In this document: one piece after another, positions 12,642 to 12,750 of the stretch | How the letters are laid out: every line of letters starts with the position of its first letter | Numbering within the stretch: the stretch's first letter is position 1 | From: Candidatus Woesearchaeota archaeon | Lineage (GTDB): Archaea > Nanobdellota > Nanobdellia > Woesearchaeales > WALR01 | Length of the DNA stretch: 12,750 nt | NCBI GenBank assembly: GCA_015522765.1 | Contig: WALR01000060.1 | Location: forward strand, 1 to 12,750 | Reading direction: 5' to 3' | Translations under genes and position numbers: made by a program | Notes under the pieces: generated by a model | The model's database searches: none | Seen by the model: only the letters and a program-made list of their open reading frames with translations | What the model was told of the DNA's origin: nothing

Positions 12642-12707
12642 ATGTTAATGAAAATATCCAATGAGGCCAAGGCGTCTGGAGACGCTGGTCGTATTCATCA
12701 TTGGTAG
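12642..12707 (+). CDS. Possible 21-residue peptide (MLMKISNEAKASGDAGRIHH then W)
   Basis: ATG at 12642, TAG at 12705-12707. It is preceded at the right distances by a TATA box and a GAAGGT ribosome site, which is its main support. The short peptide has no recognisable domain. It may be a real small protein, a leader peptide for a gene beyond the window, or the stub of a gene broken soon after its start. A stem GCGTC/GACGC (12671-12684) lies within it. Confidence 0.3.
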   Translation: MLMKISNEAKASGDAGRIHHW

Positions 12708-12750
12708 TTTATACTCTATTCTTCCTATTTATGATTTCTTAAATTCAAAT

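Larger units (their letters stand above)
12393..12750. other. Right-edge region, mostly non-coding
   Basis: About 360 bp with no long ORF. It contains a short stem GGAC-GAA-GTCC (12452-12462), AT-rich TATA-like motifs near 12504-12513 and 12599-12608, and a 21-codon ORF. No tRNA, C/D-box or CRISPR signature was found. It could be a wide promoter region for a gene beyond the edge, or hold a small RNA. Confidence 0.4.

Overview
The window is archaeal. The evidence is a GatE-type Glu-tRNA(Gln) amidotransferase (an archaea-only enzyme), a tRNA gene without an encoded CCA end, TATA boxes about 26-28 bp upstream of several start codons (leaderless-style promoters), and an MCM-fold protein. The many small membrane-anchored proteins of unknown family and the divergent CTP synthase suggest a DPANN-type lineage (Woesearchaeota/Pacearchaeota-like). 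That placement is inference and not proven by the sequence.

Layout. Positions 1-943 (minus) hold the N-terminal half of gatE, which runs off the left edge. Positions 970-1317 hold three imperfect tandem units of 110-120 bp, each with two hairpins; two units begin with a copy of the 3' end of the adjacent tRNA. tRNA-Val(CAC) lies at 1318-1391 (minus). Positions 1502-3130 (plus) are a three-gene operon: two paralogous single-pass membrane-anchored proteins and a small two-helix membrane protein, joined by Shine-Dalgarno sites overlapping the preceding stops. A convergent 130-residue protein with a CARF-like/Rossmann-like pattern (3099-3491, minus) overlaps the end of that operon by 32 bp. Diverging from it is a small site-2-protease-type M50 metallopeptidase (3661-4227), followed by pyrG (4278-6023). 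Three minus-strand genes fill the rest: a membrane-anchored beta-rich protein (6046-6828), an apparently ATPase-dead, N-terminally reduced MCM paralogue (6935-8035), and a 1412-residue secreted or lipid-anchored subtilisin-like protease with a calcium-type beta-propeller, a beta-helix and a Cys-rich tail (8121-12359). The last ~390 bp are mostly non-coding, with one promoter-plus-RBS-preceded 21-codon ORF.

How it works together. Housekeeping functions (Gln-tRNA formation, tRNA-Val, CTP synthesis) sit among envelope and surface genes: the paralogue pair, M50 protease, anchored beta protein and giant subtilase. Nearly every gene outside the 1502-3130 operon has its own TATA box, so most appear to be separately transcribed. 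The most unusual items are the MCM pseudoenzyme, the tRNA-tail/hairpin tandem array and the stand-alone CARF-like protein. No CRISPR array, transposase or rRNA is visible.
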